A DNA stretch of 64,000 bases from Pseudomonadota bacterium (lineage in GTDB: Bacteria > Pseudomonadota > Gammaproteobacteria > Burkholderiales > Burkholderiaceae_E): positions 1 through 64,000 of the forward strand of contig CAUJHG010000035.1 in the NCBI GenBank assembly GCA_963204785.1, written 5' to 3'. Below are positions 20,383-31,138 of this stretch, piece by piece. The notes under the pieces were generated by a model that had not been told where the DNA came from, made no database searches, and saw nothing but the letters and a program-made list of their open reading frames with translations. Each line of letters starts with the position of its first letter. The stretch's first letter is position 1. The translations under genes were made by a program, and so were the position numbers.

Positions 20383-21564
20383 ATGGAGATCGAATCCTGG
20401 TGGCTGCTGGCGGTTCCGCTGTTCTTCGGGCTCGGCTGGTTCGCTGCGCGCCTGGACTTGCGCAGCGGTGCGGCGCGTCCCAAGGGCCAGCTGCCCGAGG
20501 CCTATTTCCGCGGCCTGAATTTCCTGCTCAACGAGCAGCCTGACAAGGCGATCGATGCCTTCGTCGACGTCGTCCGGATCGATCCGGAGACGGTCGAACT
20601 GCACTTTGCCCTCGGCAATCTGTTCCGGCGCCGCGGCGAAACCGATCGGGCGATCCGCGTCCACCTGAATCTCGCCGAACGCCGCGACCTCGATGCGGCA
20701 CAGCGTGAGCACGCGCTTTTCGACCTGGGCCAGGACTACCTGAAGGCCGGGCTGCTCGACCGCGCCGAGGACGCCTTCGATCGCCTCGAGGGCACCCGAT
20801 ACGCGGCGGCGGCGCTGCGCCACCGGCTGGAGATCGCGCAGATGGTGCGCGACTGGCCGCTTGCCATCGCACACGCGCAGCGTCTCGGGCACGACGGCGA
20901 CCAGCGGCACCGGCGCGAGATCGCGCACTTCCACTGTGAGCTGGCCGCCGCGGCGCTGGCGAGCGCGAACCCGGAGGGCGGCGAGACCGCGCGCCGCGAG
21001 ATCGCCGCGGCATCGGCAGCCGACCCCCGCCATCCCCGCCCCATGCTGCTCGCCGGCGAACTCGCCCGCGCGCAGGACGATCCGGCCGCCGCGATCGAGG
21101 CCTGGAGCCGGCTCGCAAGGGAAAGCCCCGAGTATCTCGCGCTCGTCGCGCCGCAATGGCTCGAGGCGCACAGGCTGGTCGGCCGCGCCGAGGCGGGGAT
21201 CGACGTGCTGGAGCGCATCCATCTCGCCCACCCCTCAGTGGACACGCTCTCGGCGATCGCCGAGGCCCTGGTGCCGGTGCGTGGTCAGGAGGCCGCGCTC
21301 GCATGGGCGAAGGCGCAGCTCGAGCGCCAGCCCTCGCTGCTGGGCTTCGAGCGCCTGCTCGCTCTGCACGCACCGCTGGTCGACGAGACGCGCCGCGCGG
21401 AGATCGAGTTCACCCAGGGGCTGATCCGCCCGCAGGCGCAGCGGCTGGCGCGCTACGTCTGCCGCCATTGCGGCTTCAAGGCGCGGCGCTTCTACTGGCA
21501 GTGCCCGGGGTGCAGCCGCTGGGACACCTACGCGCCCAAGCGCACCGAGGAGATCGAACGCTGA
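20383..21564 (+). CDS. lapB: Lipopolysaccharide assembly protein LapB (TPR + rubredoxin-like metal-binding)
   Basis: YFRGLNFLLNEQPDKAIDAFVDVVRIDPETVELHFALGNLFRRRGE; C-terminal YVCRHCGFKARRFYWQCPGCSRWDTY. Confidence 0.93.
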   Translation: MEIESWWLLAVPLFFGLGWFAARLDLRSGAARPKGQLPEAYFRGLNFLLNEQPDKAIDAFVDVVRIDPETVELHFALGNLFRRRGETDRAIRVHLNLAERRDLDAAQREHALFDLGQDYLKAGLLDRAEDAFDRLEGTRYAAAALRHRLEIAQMVRDWPLAIAHAQRLGHDGDQRHRREIAHFHCELAAAALASANPEGGETARREIAAASAADPRHPRPMLLAGELARAQDDPAAAIEAWSRLARESPEYLALVAPQWLEAHRLVGRAEAGIDVLERIHLAHPSVDTLSAIAEALVPVRGQEAALAWAKAQLERQPSLLGFERLLALHAPLVDETRRAEIEFTQGLIRPQAQRLARYVCRHCGFKARRFYWQCPGCSRWDTYAPKRTEEIER

Positions 21565-22505
21565 TGGAACAGGGCAGGCAGGCGCGCGTCGATTTCTCCG
21601 CAGCGCGGATCCTCGTCGTGGGCGACGTGATGCTCGACCGCTACTGGTTCGGCGAGGTCTCGCGGATCTCGCCGGAGGCGCCGGTGCCGGTGGTGCGGGT
21701 GACGCGAAGCGACGAGCGGCTCGGCGGCGCCGCCAACGTCGCGCGCAACGCCGCCGCACTGGGTGCGCGCGTGGCGCTGGTGGGCGTCGTGGGCGACGAC
21801 GAGCCTGGGCGCTGCATCGAGGCGATGGCGGTGCAGGAAGGAATCGAATGCCGGCTCGCGCACGACAGCGCGCTGCCCACGACGATCAAGCTGCGCGTGA
21901 TCGGTCGTCAGCAGCAGCTGCTGCGCGTGGACTTCGAGCAGGCCCCCGGGGAGGCTGCACTGGCGCGCAAGCTCGACGCGGTGCGCGAGCTCCTGCCCGG
22001 CGCGGGGGTGCTCGTGCTCTCCGACTACGGCAAGGGCAGCCTCGTGCAGATCGAGGAGATCGTGCGTGCGGCGCGCGAGGCTGGCAAGATCGTGATCGTC
22101 GATCCCAAGGGCGACGACTACCACCGCTACCGCGGCGTCACCGTGCTCACGCCGAACCGCGCCGAGCTGCGCGAGGTGGTCGGCGCCTGGCGCGACGAGG
22201 CCGACCTGGCCGAACGTGCGCAGGCGCTGCGGCGGTCCCTGGGAATCCGCTACCTGGTGCTGACCCGCTCCGAGGAGGGCATGACCCTGTTCTCCGACGA
22301 GGGCGAGACCAGCGTCCCGGCGCAGGCGCGCGAAGTCTATGATGTCTCCGGCGCCGGTGACACGGTCGTGGCGGTGCTCGCGGCGATGCTCGCGGCCGGC
22401 CTGCCTGCCGACGCCGCGATGCGGCTTGCGAACCGCGCTGGCGGGATCGTCGTGGGCAAGCTCGGCACTGCCGCGGTCTCGCCGCTGGAGTTGTTCGGTC
22501 CCTGA
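21564..22505 (+). CDS. rfaE1: D-glycero-beta-D-manno-heptose-7-phosphate kinase (RfaE domain I only)
   Basis: ILVVGDVMLDRYWFGEVSRISPEAPVPVV; GGAANVARN; SGAGDTVVAVLA. No C-terminal nucleotidyltransferase domain. Confidence 0.92.
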   Translation: MEQGRQARVDFSAARILVVGDVMLDRYWFGEVSRISPEAPVPVVRVTRSDERLGGAANVARNAAALGARVALVGVVGDDEPGRCIEAMAVQEGIECRLAHDSALPTTIKLRVIGRQQQLLRVDFEQAPGEAALARKLDAVRELLPGAGVLVLSDYGKGSLVQIEEIVRAAREAGKIVIVDPKGDDYHRYRGVTVLTPNRAELREVVGAWRDEADLAERAQALRRSLGIRYLVLTRSEEGMTLFSDEGETSVPAQAREVYDVSGAGDTVVAVLAAMLAAGLPADAAMRLANRAGGIVVGKLGTAAVSPLELFGP

Positions 22506-22550
22506 GGCGTGGCGCCGCCGCGCCCGCCTTCCCGTCGAAAGGTCCCCATC

Positions 22551-23543
22551 GTGATCATCGTCACCGGCGCAGCAGGCTTCATCGGCAGCAACCTGGTCCT
22601 CGCGCTGAACCGGCGTGGAGAGTCCGAGGTCGTCGCGGTCGACAATCTCTCCCGGGCCGAGAAGTTCCACAACCTGGTCGACTGCGAGATCGCCGACTAC
22701 CTCGACAAGGAGGTGCTGCTCGAGCAGCTGCCGTCGATGCAGGGCGTGCGCGCGGTGTTCCACCAGGGCGCCTGCTCCGACACGATGGAGTCCGACGGCC
22801 GCTACATGATGGAGAACAACTTCCGCTACTCGCTGGCGCTGCTGGAGTTCTGCGCGCAGCGGGAGATCCCCTTCGTGTACGCGTCCTCGGCCGCGGTCTA
22901 CGGCGGTTCGCAGCGCTTCGTCGAACAGCGCGAGTTCGAGCGGCCGCTGAACGTCTACGGCTACTCGAAGTTCCTGTTCGACCAGGTGGTGCGCCGGCGG
23001 CTGCCGACGCTGCGCAGCCAGGTGGTGGGCCTGCGCTACTTCAACGTCTACGGCCCGCGCGAGGCGCACAAGGGGCGCATGGCCTCGGTGGCCCTGCACA
23101 ACTTCAACCAGTATCGCAGCCAGGGGAAGGTGCAGCTCTTCGGCGGCTGGGACGGCTGGGAGGCGGGCGGCCAGAGCCGGGACTTCATCCACGTCGACGA
23201 CGTCGTCCAGGCCAACCTGCACTTCCTCGACACGCCAGGAGTGAGCGGCATCTTCAATCTCGGCACCGGGCGGGCGCAGCCCTTCAACGACATTGCGGTC
23301 ACGGTGGTGAACACCCTGCGCGCGCTCGACGGCGAACCCGGCCTGCCGCTCGACGCGCTGGTGGCCAGTGGAGCGATCGAGTACCTGCCCTTCCCGGAAG
23401 CGCTCAAGGGGAAGTACCAGAGCTACACGCAGGCCGAGGTCACGCGGCTGCGCGAGGCCGGCTACCAGGCCCCGTTCGCCACGGTCCAGCAGGGGGTCGA
23501 AAGCTACGTGCGCTGGCTCGCCGGCAGGGCAATGCACGACTGA
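22551..23543 (+). CDS. hldD: ADP-glyceromanno-heptose 6-epimerase
   Basis: [58 protein letters not shown] start. Confidence 0.95.
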   Translation: MIIVTGAAGFIGSNLVLALNRRGESEVVAVDNLSRAEKFHNLVDCEIADYLDKEVLLEQLPSMQGVRAVFHQGACSDTMESDGRYMMENNFRYSLALLEFCAQREIPFVYASSAAVYGGSQRFVEQREFERPLNVYGYSKFLFDQVVRRRLPTLRSQVVGLRYFNVYGPREAHKGRMASVALHNFNQYRSQGKVQLFGGWDGWEAGGQSRDFIHVDDVVQANLHFLDTPGVSGIFNLGTGRAQPFNDIAVTVVNTLRALDGEPGLPLDALVASGAIEYLPFPEALKGKYQSYTQAEVTRLREAGYQAPFATVQQGVESYVRWLAGRAMHD

Positions 23544-23599
23544 CCGAGCCATCGGGCCAGCCCGAAAGGCCTGCTGCGTGTCCGCTGCGCCGTGGCACG

Positions 23600-24076
23600 A
23601 TGGTGGGCATGAAACTGCCCGCTGCGCACCCGGCGAAGGTTCTCGCCTGTCTTGCGTTCATCGCCCTGCTGCATGGCGGCATCGCGCGCGCCGGCGTCGT
23701 CGATGCCAACACCGCCGACCAGCCTGCCCTCGAACAGGTGGTCGGAATCGGCCCGGCGATCGCCGCGCGCATCGTCGAAGCCCGCCGCGAAGGCGGTCCC
23801 TTTCGTGACCTGGACGACCTTCGCGACCGGGTCCGGGGAATCGGCGCCGCCAACATCCGCAGGATAGCCGCAGGAGGCCTTGCCGTGCCGGGCAGCCGGG
23901 TCCTGCCGCAGGTGCCCGGGAGCCAGGCCTCGGCAGGCGCCGTGCGGCCGACGATCGCCGGCGCCTGCGTGCCCGCCGGGCTCGAGCTGATCGTCGGGAT
24001 GCCCCGGCTTCCCCCGCCGGCGCCGCCGCCTGCCCCTGCGCGAGGCCGGGGGCGTCCGCTAGACTTGCGCCGATGA
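23600..24076 (+). CDS. ComEA-like helix-hairpin-helix protein
   Basis: Signal peptide then [42 protein letters not shown]...[11 protein letters not shown]. Confidence 0.82.
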   Translation: MVGMKLPAAHPAKVLACLAFIALLHGGIARAGVVDANTADQPALEQVVGIGPAIAARIVEARREGGPFRDLDDLRDRVRGIGAANIRRIAAGGLAVPGSRVLPQVPGSQASAGAVRPTIAGACVPAGLELIVGMPRLPPPAPPPAPARGRGRPLDLRR

Positions 24077-24969
24077 GTTCCGAAGCCCGCCCCGAAGTGC
24101 CCTCCGCCGCCGTCCCATCCCGTTTCGAGCTGTACTGGCGGCTGGTGCGCCTGCACCGGCCGATCGGCATCCTGCTGCTGCTGTGGCCCACGCTGTGGGC
24201 GCTGCTCGTGGCCACCGCAGGGGCGCCAGGCGGCTACCTGCTGTTCGCCTTCGTCGCGGGAACCGTGCTGATGCGCTCGGCCGGCTGCGCGATCAACGAC
24301 TACGCCGACCGCGACTTCGACCGCCACGTCGAGCGCACCCGCGAGCGCCCGCTCACTGCCGGGCTGATCCAGCCCTGGGAGGCGGTGGCGGTCTTCGCGG
24401 TGCTCGCAGCGCTGGCCGCGCTGCTGGTGCTCCCGTTCAACCGGCTCACCTGGGCCCTGGCGGGCGTGGCAGCCTTCCTGGCCATCAGCTACCCGTTCAC
24501 GAAGCGGTTCCTCGCGCTGCCCCAGGCCTACCTGGGCATCGCCTTCGGTTTCGGCATCCCGATGGCCTTCGCAGCGGCGCAGGGCACGCTGCCGCCGACG
24601 GCCTGGGTGATGCTGGCGGCCAACGTGTTCTGGGCGCTCGCCTATGACACCGAGTACGCGATGGTCGACCGCGACGACGACCTGCGCATCGGCATTCGCA
24701 CCGCGGCGATCACCTTCGGGCGCTTCGACCTCGCCGCAGTGATGCTCTGCTACGGCGCCACGCTCGCGCTGCTGGGCGTGGCGGGCTGGCTCGAGGGCTT
24801 CGGCCCCTTCTTCTGGCTCGGGCTGCTCGTGGCCGCAGGCATTGCCGGCTACCACTACACCCTGATCCGCAGCCGCAGCCGGGAGGGGTGCTTCCGGGCG
24901 TTCAACCACAACAACTGGTTCGGTGCGGCGGTGTTCGCGGGGCTGCTGCTCGAGTACCTGGTGCCCTGA
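24073..24969 (+). CDS. ubiA: 4-hydroxybenzoate octaprenyltransferase
   Basis: [51 protein letters not shown]. Confidence 0.95.
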   Translation: MSSEARPEVPSAAVPSRFELYWRLVRLHRPIGILLLLWPTLWALLVATAGAPGGYLLFAFVAGTVLMRSAGCAINDYADRDFDRHVERTRERPLTAGLIQPWEAVAVFAVLAALAALLVLPFNRLTWALAGVAAFLAISYPFTKRFLALPQAYLGIAFGFGIPMAFAAAQGTLPPTAWVMLAANVFWALAYDTEYAMVDRDDDLRIGIRTAAITFGRFDLAAVMLCYGATLALLGVAGWLEGFGPFFWLGLLVAAGIAGYHYTLIRSRSREGCFRAFNHNNWFGAAVFAGLLLEYLVP

Positions 24970-24984
24970 GCGCCTCGGGGCCGA

Positions 24985-25797
24985 TCAGTCGCGCCCGAGT
25001 TCGTCGCCGAGCTCGACGGAACGGGCCCTGGCGGCCGCGAGCGCATCGGCGATGTGGCGGCCGACCGCGCGCTCGGCCATCACCGCAAGCGCAGCCGCGG
25101 TCGTGCCGCCCTTGGAGGTCACCCGCTCGCGCAGCACCGACGCAGGCTCGGGAGAGTCGGCCGCCAGGCGCGCGGCGCCCGAGAAGGTCGCCAGGGTCAG
25201 CATCCGCGCCTGCTCGTCGTCGAAACCCATGCCGAGCGCCGCATCGTGCATCGCCTCCATGAAATGGAAGACGTAGGCGGGGCCGCTGCCGCTGATCGCG
25301 GTGACCGCGTCCAGCATCGGCTCCTCCTGCACCCAGAGGGTCTGCCCGACCGCGCCGAGCAGGTCCTCGGCGATCTCGCGATCGCCAGGGCTCACACCGG
25401 GCATCGCGTACAGCCCGGTGATCCCGGCGCCGATCAGCGCCGGCGTGTTCGGCATGCAGCGCACGATGCGCCGATGGCCGCCGAGCCAGCGGGCGATGTC
25501 CGCAGCGCGGATCCCGGCCGCGATGCTCACGACCAGCTGCCCCGACAGCACCGGCGCGAGCGCCACGCAGGCCTCGCGCATCTGCTGCGGCTTGACCGCC
25601 AGCACCACGACCTCGCTGCCGGGCGCCAGCGCCCGGCTGTCTTCGCCGCTGTCGACGCCGAAGCGATCGCGCAGCACAGCCCGCTGGCCTTCGGACGGCT
25701 CGACCACGCGCAGCGCGGACGCAGGGGTGCCGTCGGACACCAGTCCGCCGATCAGGGCCTGGGCCATGTTGCCCCCGCCGATGAAGGTGATCTGCAT
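24985..25797 (-). CDS. proC: Pyrroline-5-carboxylate reductase
   Basis: ITFIGGGNMAQALIGGL; RCMPNTPALIGAGITGLYA; ISGSGPAYVFHFMEAM. Confidence 0.95.
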   Translation of the reverse strand: MQITFIGGGNMAQALIGGLVSDGTPASALRVVEPSEGQRAVLRDRFGVDSGEDSRALAPGSEVVVLAVKPQQMREACVALAPVLSGQLVVSIAAGIRAADIARWLGGHRRIVRCMPNTPALIGAGITGLYAMPGVSPGDREIAEDLLGAVGQTLWVQEEPMLDAVTAISGSGPAYVFHFMEAMHDAALGMGFDDEQARMLTLATFSGAARLAADSPEPASVLRERVTSKGGTTAAALAVMAERAVGRHIADALAAARARSVELGDELGRD

Positions 25798-25884
25798 TGC
25801 CGCTCCTGCTCCAGGCTTCGATTCGTCAGTTGAGGGATTGTCGCCGCTTCGGGCGCGTGCGCGCCTGCGCTTCGTGGCGCCTGC

Positions 25885-27441
25885 TCAGTCGTCCCGCGTG
25901 CGGCGCAGGAACTGCCGCGGGCGCAGGCCCGTCAGCACCAGGACTGCAAGGTAGCTTGCCGCGCCCAGCGCGACCAGCCCCAGGACCGCGCCGGCGCGAA
26001 GCGCGGGAGTCTCGCGCATCGCGATCCAGTCGAAGCGTGCGCCGATGGACAGCAGCAGCGCCGCCATCGCAAGCGTGGCCGCCGCCACCTGGGCGCCGAG
26101 CCTGGTCCAGCCGCTGCGCGGCCGATAGACGCCGCGGCGCAGCAGGCCCGTCAGCAGCAGCCCCGCGTTCACCCAGGCGCCCAGCGAGATCGACAGCGCC
26201 AGCCCCGCATGCTGGAGGAAGGGCACCAGCGCGAGGTTCATCAGTTGCGTGGCCACAAGCACCAGCAGGCCGATCTTCACCGGCGTGCGCACGTCCTGCT
26301 GGGCGTAGTAGCCGGGCGCGAGCACCTTGATCGCGACCAGCGCCAGGAGCCCCGCGGCGTAGCCGATCGCCGCGTTGCGGGTCATCAGGACGTCCTGCGC
26401 GTCGAAGCGGCCGTAGTGGAACAGCAGCGCGGTCAGCGATTCGGCCATCAGCGCGAGCCCGGCCATGCACGGGACCGACAGCACGAAGACCAGCCGCAGC
26501 CCCCAGTCGAGCAGCCCGCTGTACTCGTCGCGATCGCCTCCGGCGCTGGCGCGCGACAGGCTCGGCAGCAGCACCGTGCCCAGCGCGACGCCGAGCAGTG
26601 CGGTCGGGAACTCCATCAGCCGGTCCGCGTACGAGACCCACGACACGCTGCCCGGTGCGAGCCGCGAAGCGATGTGGGTGTTGATGATCAGGCTGATCTG
26701 CGCAACCGACACCGCGAGCACTGCCGGCGCCATCAGCTTGAGCAGGCGCGCGGTGTGCGGGTCGCGCAGGGCCGCCGCCACGCCCAGCCCGACGCGCGGC
26801 AGCATCCCGATGCGACGCAGCGCGGGCAGCTGGATGGCGAGCTGCGCGATGCCGCCGACGACCACGCCGACGGCCAGCGCGTACACCGGCGGGTCGAAGT
26901 GCGGCGCCAGGCCCAGCGCGGCCCCGATGAAGCACAGGTTGAGCATCACCGGCGAGAACGCCGGCAGCGCGAAGCGCTTCCAGGTGTTCAGGATGCCCGC
27001 CGACAGCGCGACCATCGAGATGAACAGGATGTAGGGAAACATCCAGCGCGTCATCGTGACCGCGGCGTCGTAGGCCGCAGGCTCGCGCGCAAGCCCGGAG
27101 GCCATCAGCCAGACCAGTGCCGGGGCCGCGGCGATTCCCGCCAGCGAGATCGCGACGAGCACCCAGAACAGCACGGTCGCGGTCCGGTCGACCATCTCGC
27201 GCGTGCGCTGCGGGCCCTCCTCGGCGCGCGCCTGCGCCAGCAGCGGCACGAAGGCCTGGGAGAACGCTCCCTCGGCGAACATCCGACGCAGCAGGTTCGG
27301 CAGCCGGAAGGCGACGAAGAAGGCGTCGGTGAAGGCCGAGGCACCGAAGATCGAGGCGGTGAGGTTCTCCCGCACCAGCCCGGTGATGCGCGAGAGCAGG
27401 GTGATTCCGCTCACGGTGGCGGCGGCGCGCAGCAGGTTCAC
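25885..27441 (-). CDS. murJ: Lipid II flippase MurJ
   Basis: TLLSRITGLVRENLTASIFGASAFTDAFFVAFRLPNLLRRMFAEGAFSQAFVPLLAQ. Confidence 0.95.
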   Translation of the reverse strand: MNLLRAAATVSGITLLSRITGLVRENLTASIFGASAFTDAFFVAFRLPNLLRRMFAEGAFSQAFVPLLAQARAEEGPQRTREMVDRTATVLFWVLVAISLAGIAAAPALVWLMASGLAREPAAYDAAVTMTRWMFPYILFISMVALSAGILNTWKRFALPAFSPVMLNLCFIGAALGLAPHFDPPVYALAVGVVVGGIAQLAIQLPALRRIGMLPRVGLGVAAALRDPHTARLLKLMAPAVLAVSVAQISLIINTHIASRLAPGSVSWVSYADRLMEFPTALLGVALGTVLLPSLSRASAGGDRDEYSGLLDWGLRLVFVLSVPCMAGLALMAESLTALLFHYGRFDAQDVLMTRNAAIGYAAGLLALVAIKVLAPGYYAQQDVRTPVKIGLLVLVATQLMNLALVPFLQHAGLALSISLGAWVNAGLLLTGLLRRGVYRPRSGWTRLGAQVAAATLAMAALLLSIGARFDWIAMRETPALRAGAVLGLVALGAASYLAVLVLTGLRPRQFLRRTRDD

Positions 27442-27475
27442 CTGGGAACCTCCGCGTCGCTGCGCGCGCGCCGGC

Positions 27476-27505
27476 TTGTGCGGGGCGCGTCAAAGCGTAT
27501 ATAAT
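27476..27505 (+). promoter_or_regulatory. rpsT promoter
   Basis: TTGTGC - 18 bp - TATAAT (27500-27505), upstream of rpsT. Confidence 0.6.
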
Positions 27506-27600
27506 TCAAGGCTTTCCGTTTGAGACCGACGAGTTGCGGCGGGTGCCGAACCGCAGCGGTCGCGAACCCGACAAGACCCGACAAGAGTCAGGATTCTCGC

Positions 27601-27864
27601 ATGGCCAACATTGCCTCTGCCCGCAAGCGCGCTCGTCAGGACGTCAAGCGCAACGAACACAACCGGAGCCTGCGCTCGCGGATGCGCACCGCGATCAAGG
27701 CGGTGCGCAAGGCGATCGCCGCTGGCGACAAGGCCGCTGCCACCAGCGTCTTCGCAGCCTCCACCAGCGTGATCGACAAGATCGCCAACAAGAAGATCGT
27801 CCACAAGAACGCCGCGGCCCGCTACAAGAGCCGTCTGGCCGCTGCCCTGAAGGCGATGGGCTGA
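27601..27864 (+). CDS. rpsT: 30S ribosomal protein S20
   Basis: [35 protein letters not shown]... Confidence 0.97.
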   Translation: MANIASARKRARQDVKRNEHNRSLRSRMRTAIKAVRKAIAAGDKAAATSVFAASTSVIDKIANKKIVHKNAAARYKSRLAAALKAMG

Positions 27865-28000
27865 TTTTCCGGCCGGCGCCGGGCGCGCGTCTGCGCGCAT
27901 CCGGTGCGGTCTGCAGGCGCCGCCGACCCTTCCGGTCAGCAGGGCGTCGGGGCGCCCCGGTGGCGCCGCCCTCGGGGTGCAGCGTCGCGGCGCCCCGTGT

Positions 28001-28744
28001 TCATTGCGCCGAGCGGGTTCCGAAGAGCGCACTCCCGACCCTGATCAGCGTCGCCCCCTCCGCGATCGCAGCCTCGAGGTCGTCGGACATGCCCATCGAC
28101 AGCGTGTCCACTTCCAGCCCCTCGTGGCGCAGCAACTCGAAGACCTCGCGCACCCGCGCGAACTGTGCGCGCTGCACTGCGTGGTCATCGCTGGGCGCGG
28201 GGATCGCCATCACGCCGCGCAGGCGCAGCCCGGGCAGCCGGCTGATCTGCCGTGCGAGCGCCACCGCCTCCCCGGGCGCGCAGCCGCTCTTGGCGGCCTC
28301 GTCGCTGACCTTCACCTGGACGCAGACGTTCAGCGCAGCAAGCCCTGCGGGACGCTGCTCGGACAGCCTGCGCGCCACGCGTTCGCGGTCGACCGAGTGC
28401 ACCCAGTCGAAGCGCTCGGCCACCGGGCGGGTCTTGTTCGACTGCAGCGGGCCGATGAAGTGCCACTCGAGCCTGCCGGTCTGCGGCGTCGCTGGCCGCC
28501 CGGCGAGCACCGGCTGCCGTCCGGCCTCGCAGGCGTCGATCTTCGCGACCGCCTCCTGTAGATAACTCTCTCCAAAGGCGTGCTGCCCGAGCACAGCGAG
28601 CTCGAGCACCCGGGATGCAGGGAAGGTCTTGCTGACTGCCAGGATGGTCACCGACGCCGGTGGGCGTCCGGCGGCCTCGCAGGCCGACCGCACCCGCAGG
28701 TGCAGCCGCTCGTAGCGCTCTTGCAACGTGGACTGGCCGTTCAT
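28001..28744 (-). CDS. yggS: YggS family pyridoxal phosphate homeostasis protein
   Basis: VTILAVSKTFPASRVLELAVLGQHAFGESYLQEA; WHFIGPLQSNK; LSMGMSDDLEAAIAEGATLIRVGSALFG. Confidence 0.93.
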   Translation of the reverse strand: MNGQSTLQERYERLHLRVRSACEAAGRPPASVTILAVSKTFPASRVLELAVLGQHAFGESYLQEAVAKIDACEAGRQPVLAGRPATPQTGRLEWHFIGPLQSNKTRPVAERFDWVHSVDRERVARRLSEQRPAGLAALNVCVQVKVSDEAAKSGCAPGEAVALARQISRLPGLRLRGVMAIPAPSDDHAVQRAQFARVREVFELLRHEGLEVDTLSMGMSDDLEAAIAEGATLIRVGSALFGTRSAQ

Positions 28745-28831
28745 CGCCAGATTCTACTGTCCGCCGGCTGCGGGCAGCCGGGTTGCGCGCGCGCGAAGAG
28801 CATCGGTCGATCCGGTCATCGTGGAGTGGAA

Positions 28832-29875
28832 ATGGACATCGCAGAACTTCTGGCCTTCGCCGTCAAGAACAAGGCGTCGGACCTGCACCTGTCGGCAGGG
28901 CTGCCGCCGATGATCCGCGTGCACGGTGACGTGCGCCGGATCAACCTGCCGCCGATGGAGCACCGCGACGTCCACGGCATGATCTACGACATCATGAACG
29001 ACAACCAGCGCAAGGAGTACGAGGAAAACCTCGAGTGCGACTTCTCCTTCGCGATTCCGGGGCTGGCGCGCTTCCGGGTCAACGCCTTCGTGCAGCAGCG
29101 CGGCGCCGGCGCAGTGATGCGGACCATCCCCTCGAAGATCCTCACGCTCGAGGAGCTCAAGGCGCCCAAGTCCTTCATCGACATCTCCTCCCAGCCGCGC
29201 GGCCTGGTGCTGGTGACCGGGCCGACCGGCTCGGGCAAGTCGACCACGCTGGCGGCGATGATCAACCACGTCAACGAGAACCACTACGGGCACATCCTGA
29301 CCGTCGAGGATCCGATCGAATTCGTCCACGAGTCCAAGCGCTGCCTGATCAACCAGCGCGAGGTCGGGCCGCAGACGCTGTCGTTCAGCAATGCGCTGCG
29401 CTCGGCGCTGCGCGAGGACCCGGACGTGATCCTGGTGGGCGAGCTGCGTGACCTGGAGACCATCCGGCTGGCGATGACCGCGGCCGAGACCGGCCACCTG
29501 GTGTTCGGCACGCTGCACACCTCGTCGGCGGCCAAGACGGTCGACCGGATCATCGACGTCTTCCCGGCGGCGGAGAAGGAGATGGTGCGGGCGATGCTCT
29601 CCGAGTCGCTGCGCGCGGTGATCTCGCAGACCCTGCTCAAGACCAAGGACGGCAGCGGCCGCGTCGCGGCGCACGAGATCATGATCGGCACGCCCGCGAT
29701 CCGCAACCTGATCCGCGAGGCGAAGGTCGCCCAGATGAACGCCGCGATCCAGACCGGCGCCCAGCTCGGGATGCAGACCCTGGACCAGTGCCTGGCGGAT
29801 CTGGTGCGCAAGAACACGATCTCGATGGCCGAGGCGCGCAGCGCCGCGCAGGTCAAGGAGAACTTCCCGGGCTGA
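28832..29875 (+). CDS. pilT: Type IV pilus retraction ATPase PilT
   Basis: MDIAELLAFAVKNKASDLHLSAGLPPMIR; Walker A GPTGSGKSTT; AIRNLIRE. Confidence 0.96.
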   Translation: MDIAELLAFAVKNKASDLHLSAGLPPMIRVHGDVRRINLPPMEHRDVHGMIYDIMNDNQRKEYEENLECDFSFAIPGLARFRVNAFVQQRGAGAVMRTIPSKILTLEELKAPKSFIDISSQPRGLVLVTGPTGSGKSTTLAAMINHVNENHYGHILTVEDPIEFVHESKRCLINQREVGPQTLSFSNALRSALREDPDVILVGELRDLETIRLAMTAAETGHLVFGTLHTSSAAKTVDRIIDVFPAAEKEMVRAMLSESLRAVISQTLLKTKDGSGRVAAHEIMIGTPAIRNLIREAKVAQMNAAIQTGAQLGMQTLDQCLADLVRKNTISMAEARSAAQVKENFPG

Positions 29876-29970
29876 TCGCAGCGGCGCGCCAGCGGCCGGG
29901 GCGGGCTGCCGCCGGCCGCCGCCACGCCGGCTGATGCGGGACGCCACAGGCAACGAACCGGAACGCTGAC

Positions 29971-31104
29971 ATGGAACGCGAACAGGCATCGAAATTCCTC
30001 CACGACCTGCTGCGGCTGATGGTGAGCCGCAACGGATCGGATCTCTTCCTGACCGCGGAGTTCCCGCCGGCCTTCAAGGTCGACGGCCGGGTGGCGCCGG
30101 TCTCGAGTGTGCCGCTGACGCCGCAGCACACGATCGAGCTCGCCCGTGCTCTGATGAACGACCGCCAGGCGGCGGAGTTCGAGGCGAAGAAGGAGGTCAA
30201 CTTCGCGATCAGTCCCGGCGGGATCGGCCGCTTCCGGGTCAACACCTTCATGCAGCAGGGCCGCGTCGGGATCGTGCTGCGCACGATCAAGTCGGAGATC
30301 CCGACGATCGAGCAGCTTTCGCTGCCGCTGATCCTGCGCGACCTGGCGATGACCAAGCGCGGCCTGCTGATCGTGGTCGGGGCCACCGGCTCGGGGAAGT
30401 CGAACACGCTGGCGGCGATGATCGGCTATCGCAACGAGAACAGCCAGGGCCACATCGTCACCATCGAGGACCCGGTGGAGTTCGTCCACCCGCACAGGCA
30501 GTGCATCGTCACCCATCGGGAGGTCGGCGTGGACACCGAGAGCTGGGAGGTGGCGCTGAAGAACACGCTCCGCCAGGCGCCCGACGTGATCATGATCGGC
30601 GAGATCCGCGACCGCGAGACGATGGAGCACGCGGTGGCCTTCGCCGAGACCGGCCACCTGTGCGTGGCGACCCTGCACGCGAACAGCTCCAACCAGGCGC
30701 TCGACCGGATCATCAACTTCTTTCCGGAGGAGCGGCGCGCGCAGCTGCTGATGGACCTGTCGCTGAACCTGCGCGGGATCATCTCGCAGCGGCTGATCCC
30801 GCTGAGCGGCGGCAACGGCCGGGTGCCGGCGGTGGAGATCATGCTGAACTCGCCGCTGATCGCCGATCTGATCTTCAAGGGCGAGGTCGGAACGATCAAG
30901 GACGTGATGAAGAAGAGCCGCGAGCTCGGCATGCAGACCTTCGACCAGGCGCTGTTCGACCTCTACGAGGAGAGCCTGATCGACTACGAGGATGCGCTGC
31001 GCAACGCAGACTCGGTCAACGACCTGCGGCTGAACATCAAGCTGAACAGCCGTCACTCGGACCGCGACCTGAACCGCGGAATCGAGCACCTGGGCGTGGT
31101 CTGA
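29971..31104 (+). CDS. pilU: PilT-like retraction ATPase PilU
   Basis: MEREQASKFLHDLLRLMVSRNGSDLFLTAEFPPAFKVDGR; GATGSGKSNTLA; directly follows pilT. Confidence 0.95.
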   Translation: MEREQASKFLHDLLRLMVSRNGSDLFLTAEFPPAFKVDGRVAPVSSVPLTPQHTIELARALMNDRQAAEFEAKKEVNFAISPGGIGRFRVNTFMQQGRVGIVLRTIKSEIPTIEQLSLPLILRDLAMTKRGLLIVVGATGSGKSNTLAAMIGYRNENSQGHIVTIEDPVEFVHPHRQCIVTHREVGVDTESWEVALKNTLRQAPDVIMIGEIRDRETMEHAVAFAETGHLCVATLHANSSNQALDRIINFFPEERRAQLLMDLSLNLRGIISQRLIPLSGGNGRVPAVEIMLNSPLIADLIFKGEVGTIKDVMKKSRELGMQTFDQALFDLYEESLIDYEDALRNADSVNDLRLNIKLNSRHSDRDLNRGIEHLGVV

Positions 31105-31138
31105 GCGCAGCGGCGGCGCGACCGCTGCCGGCCCCGCC

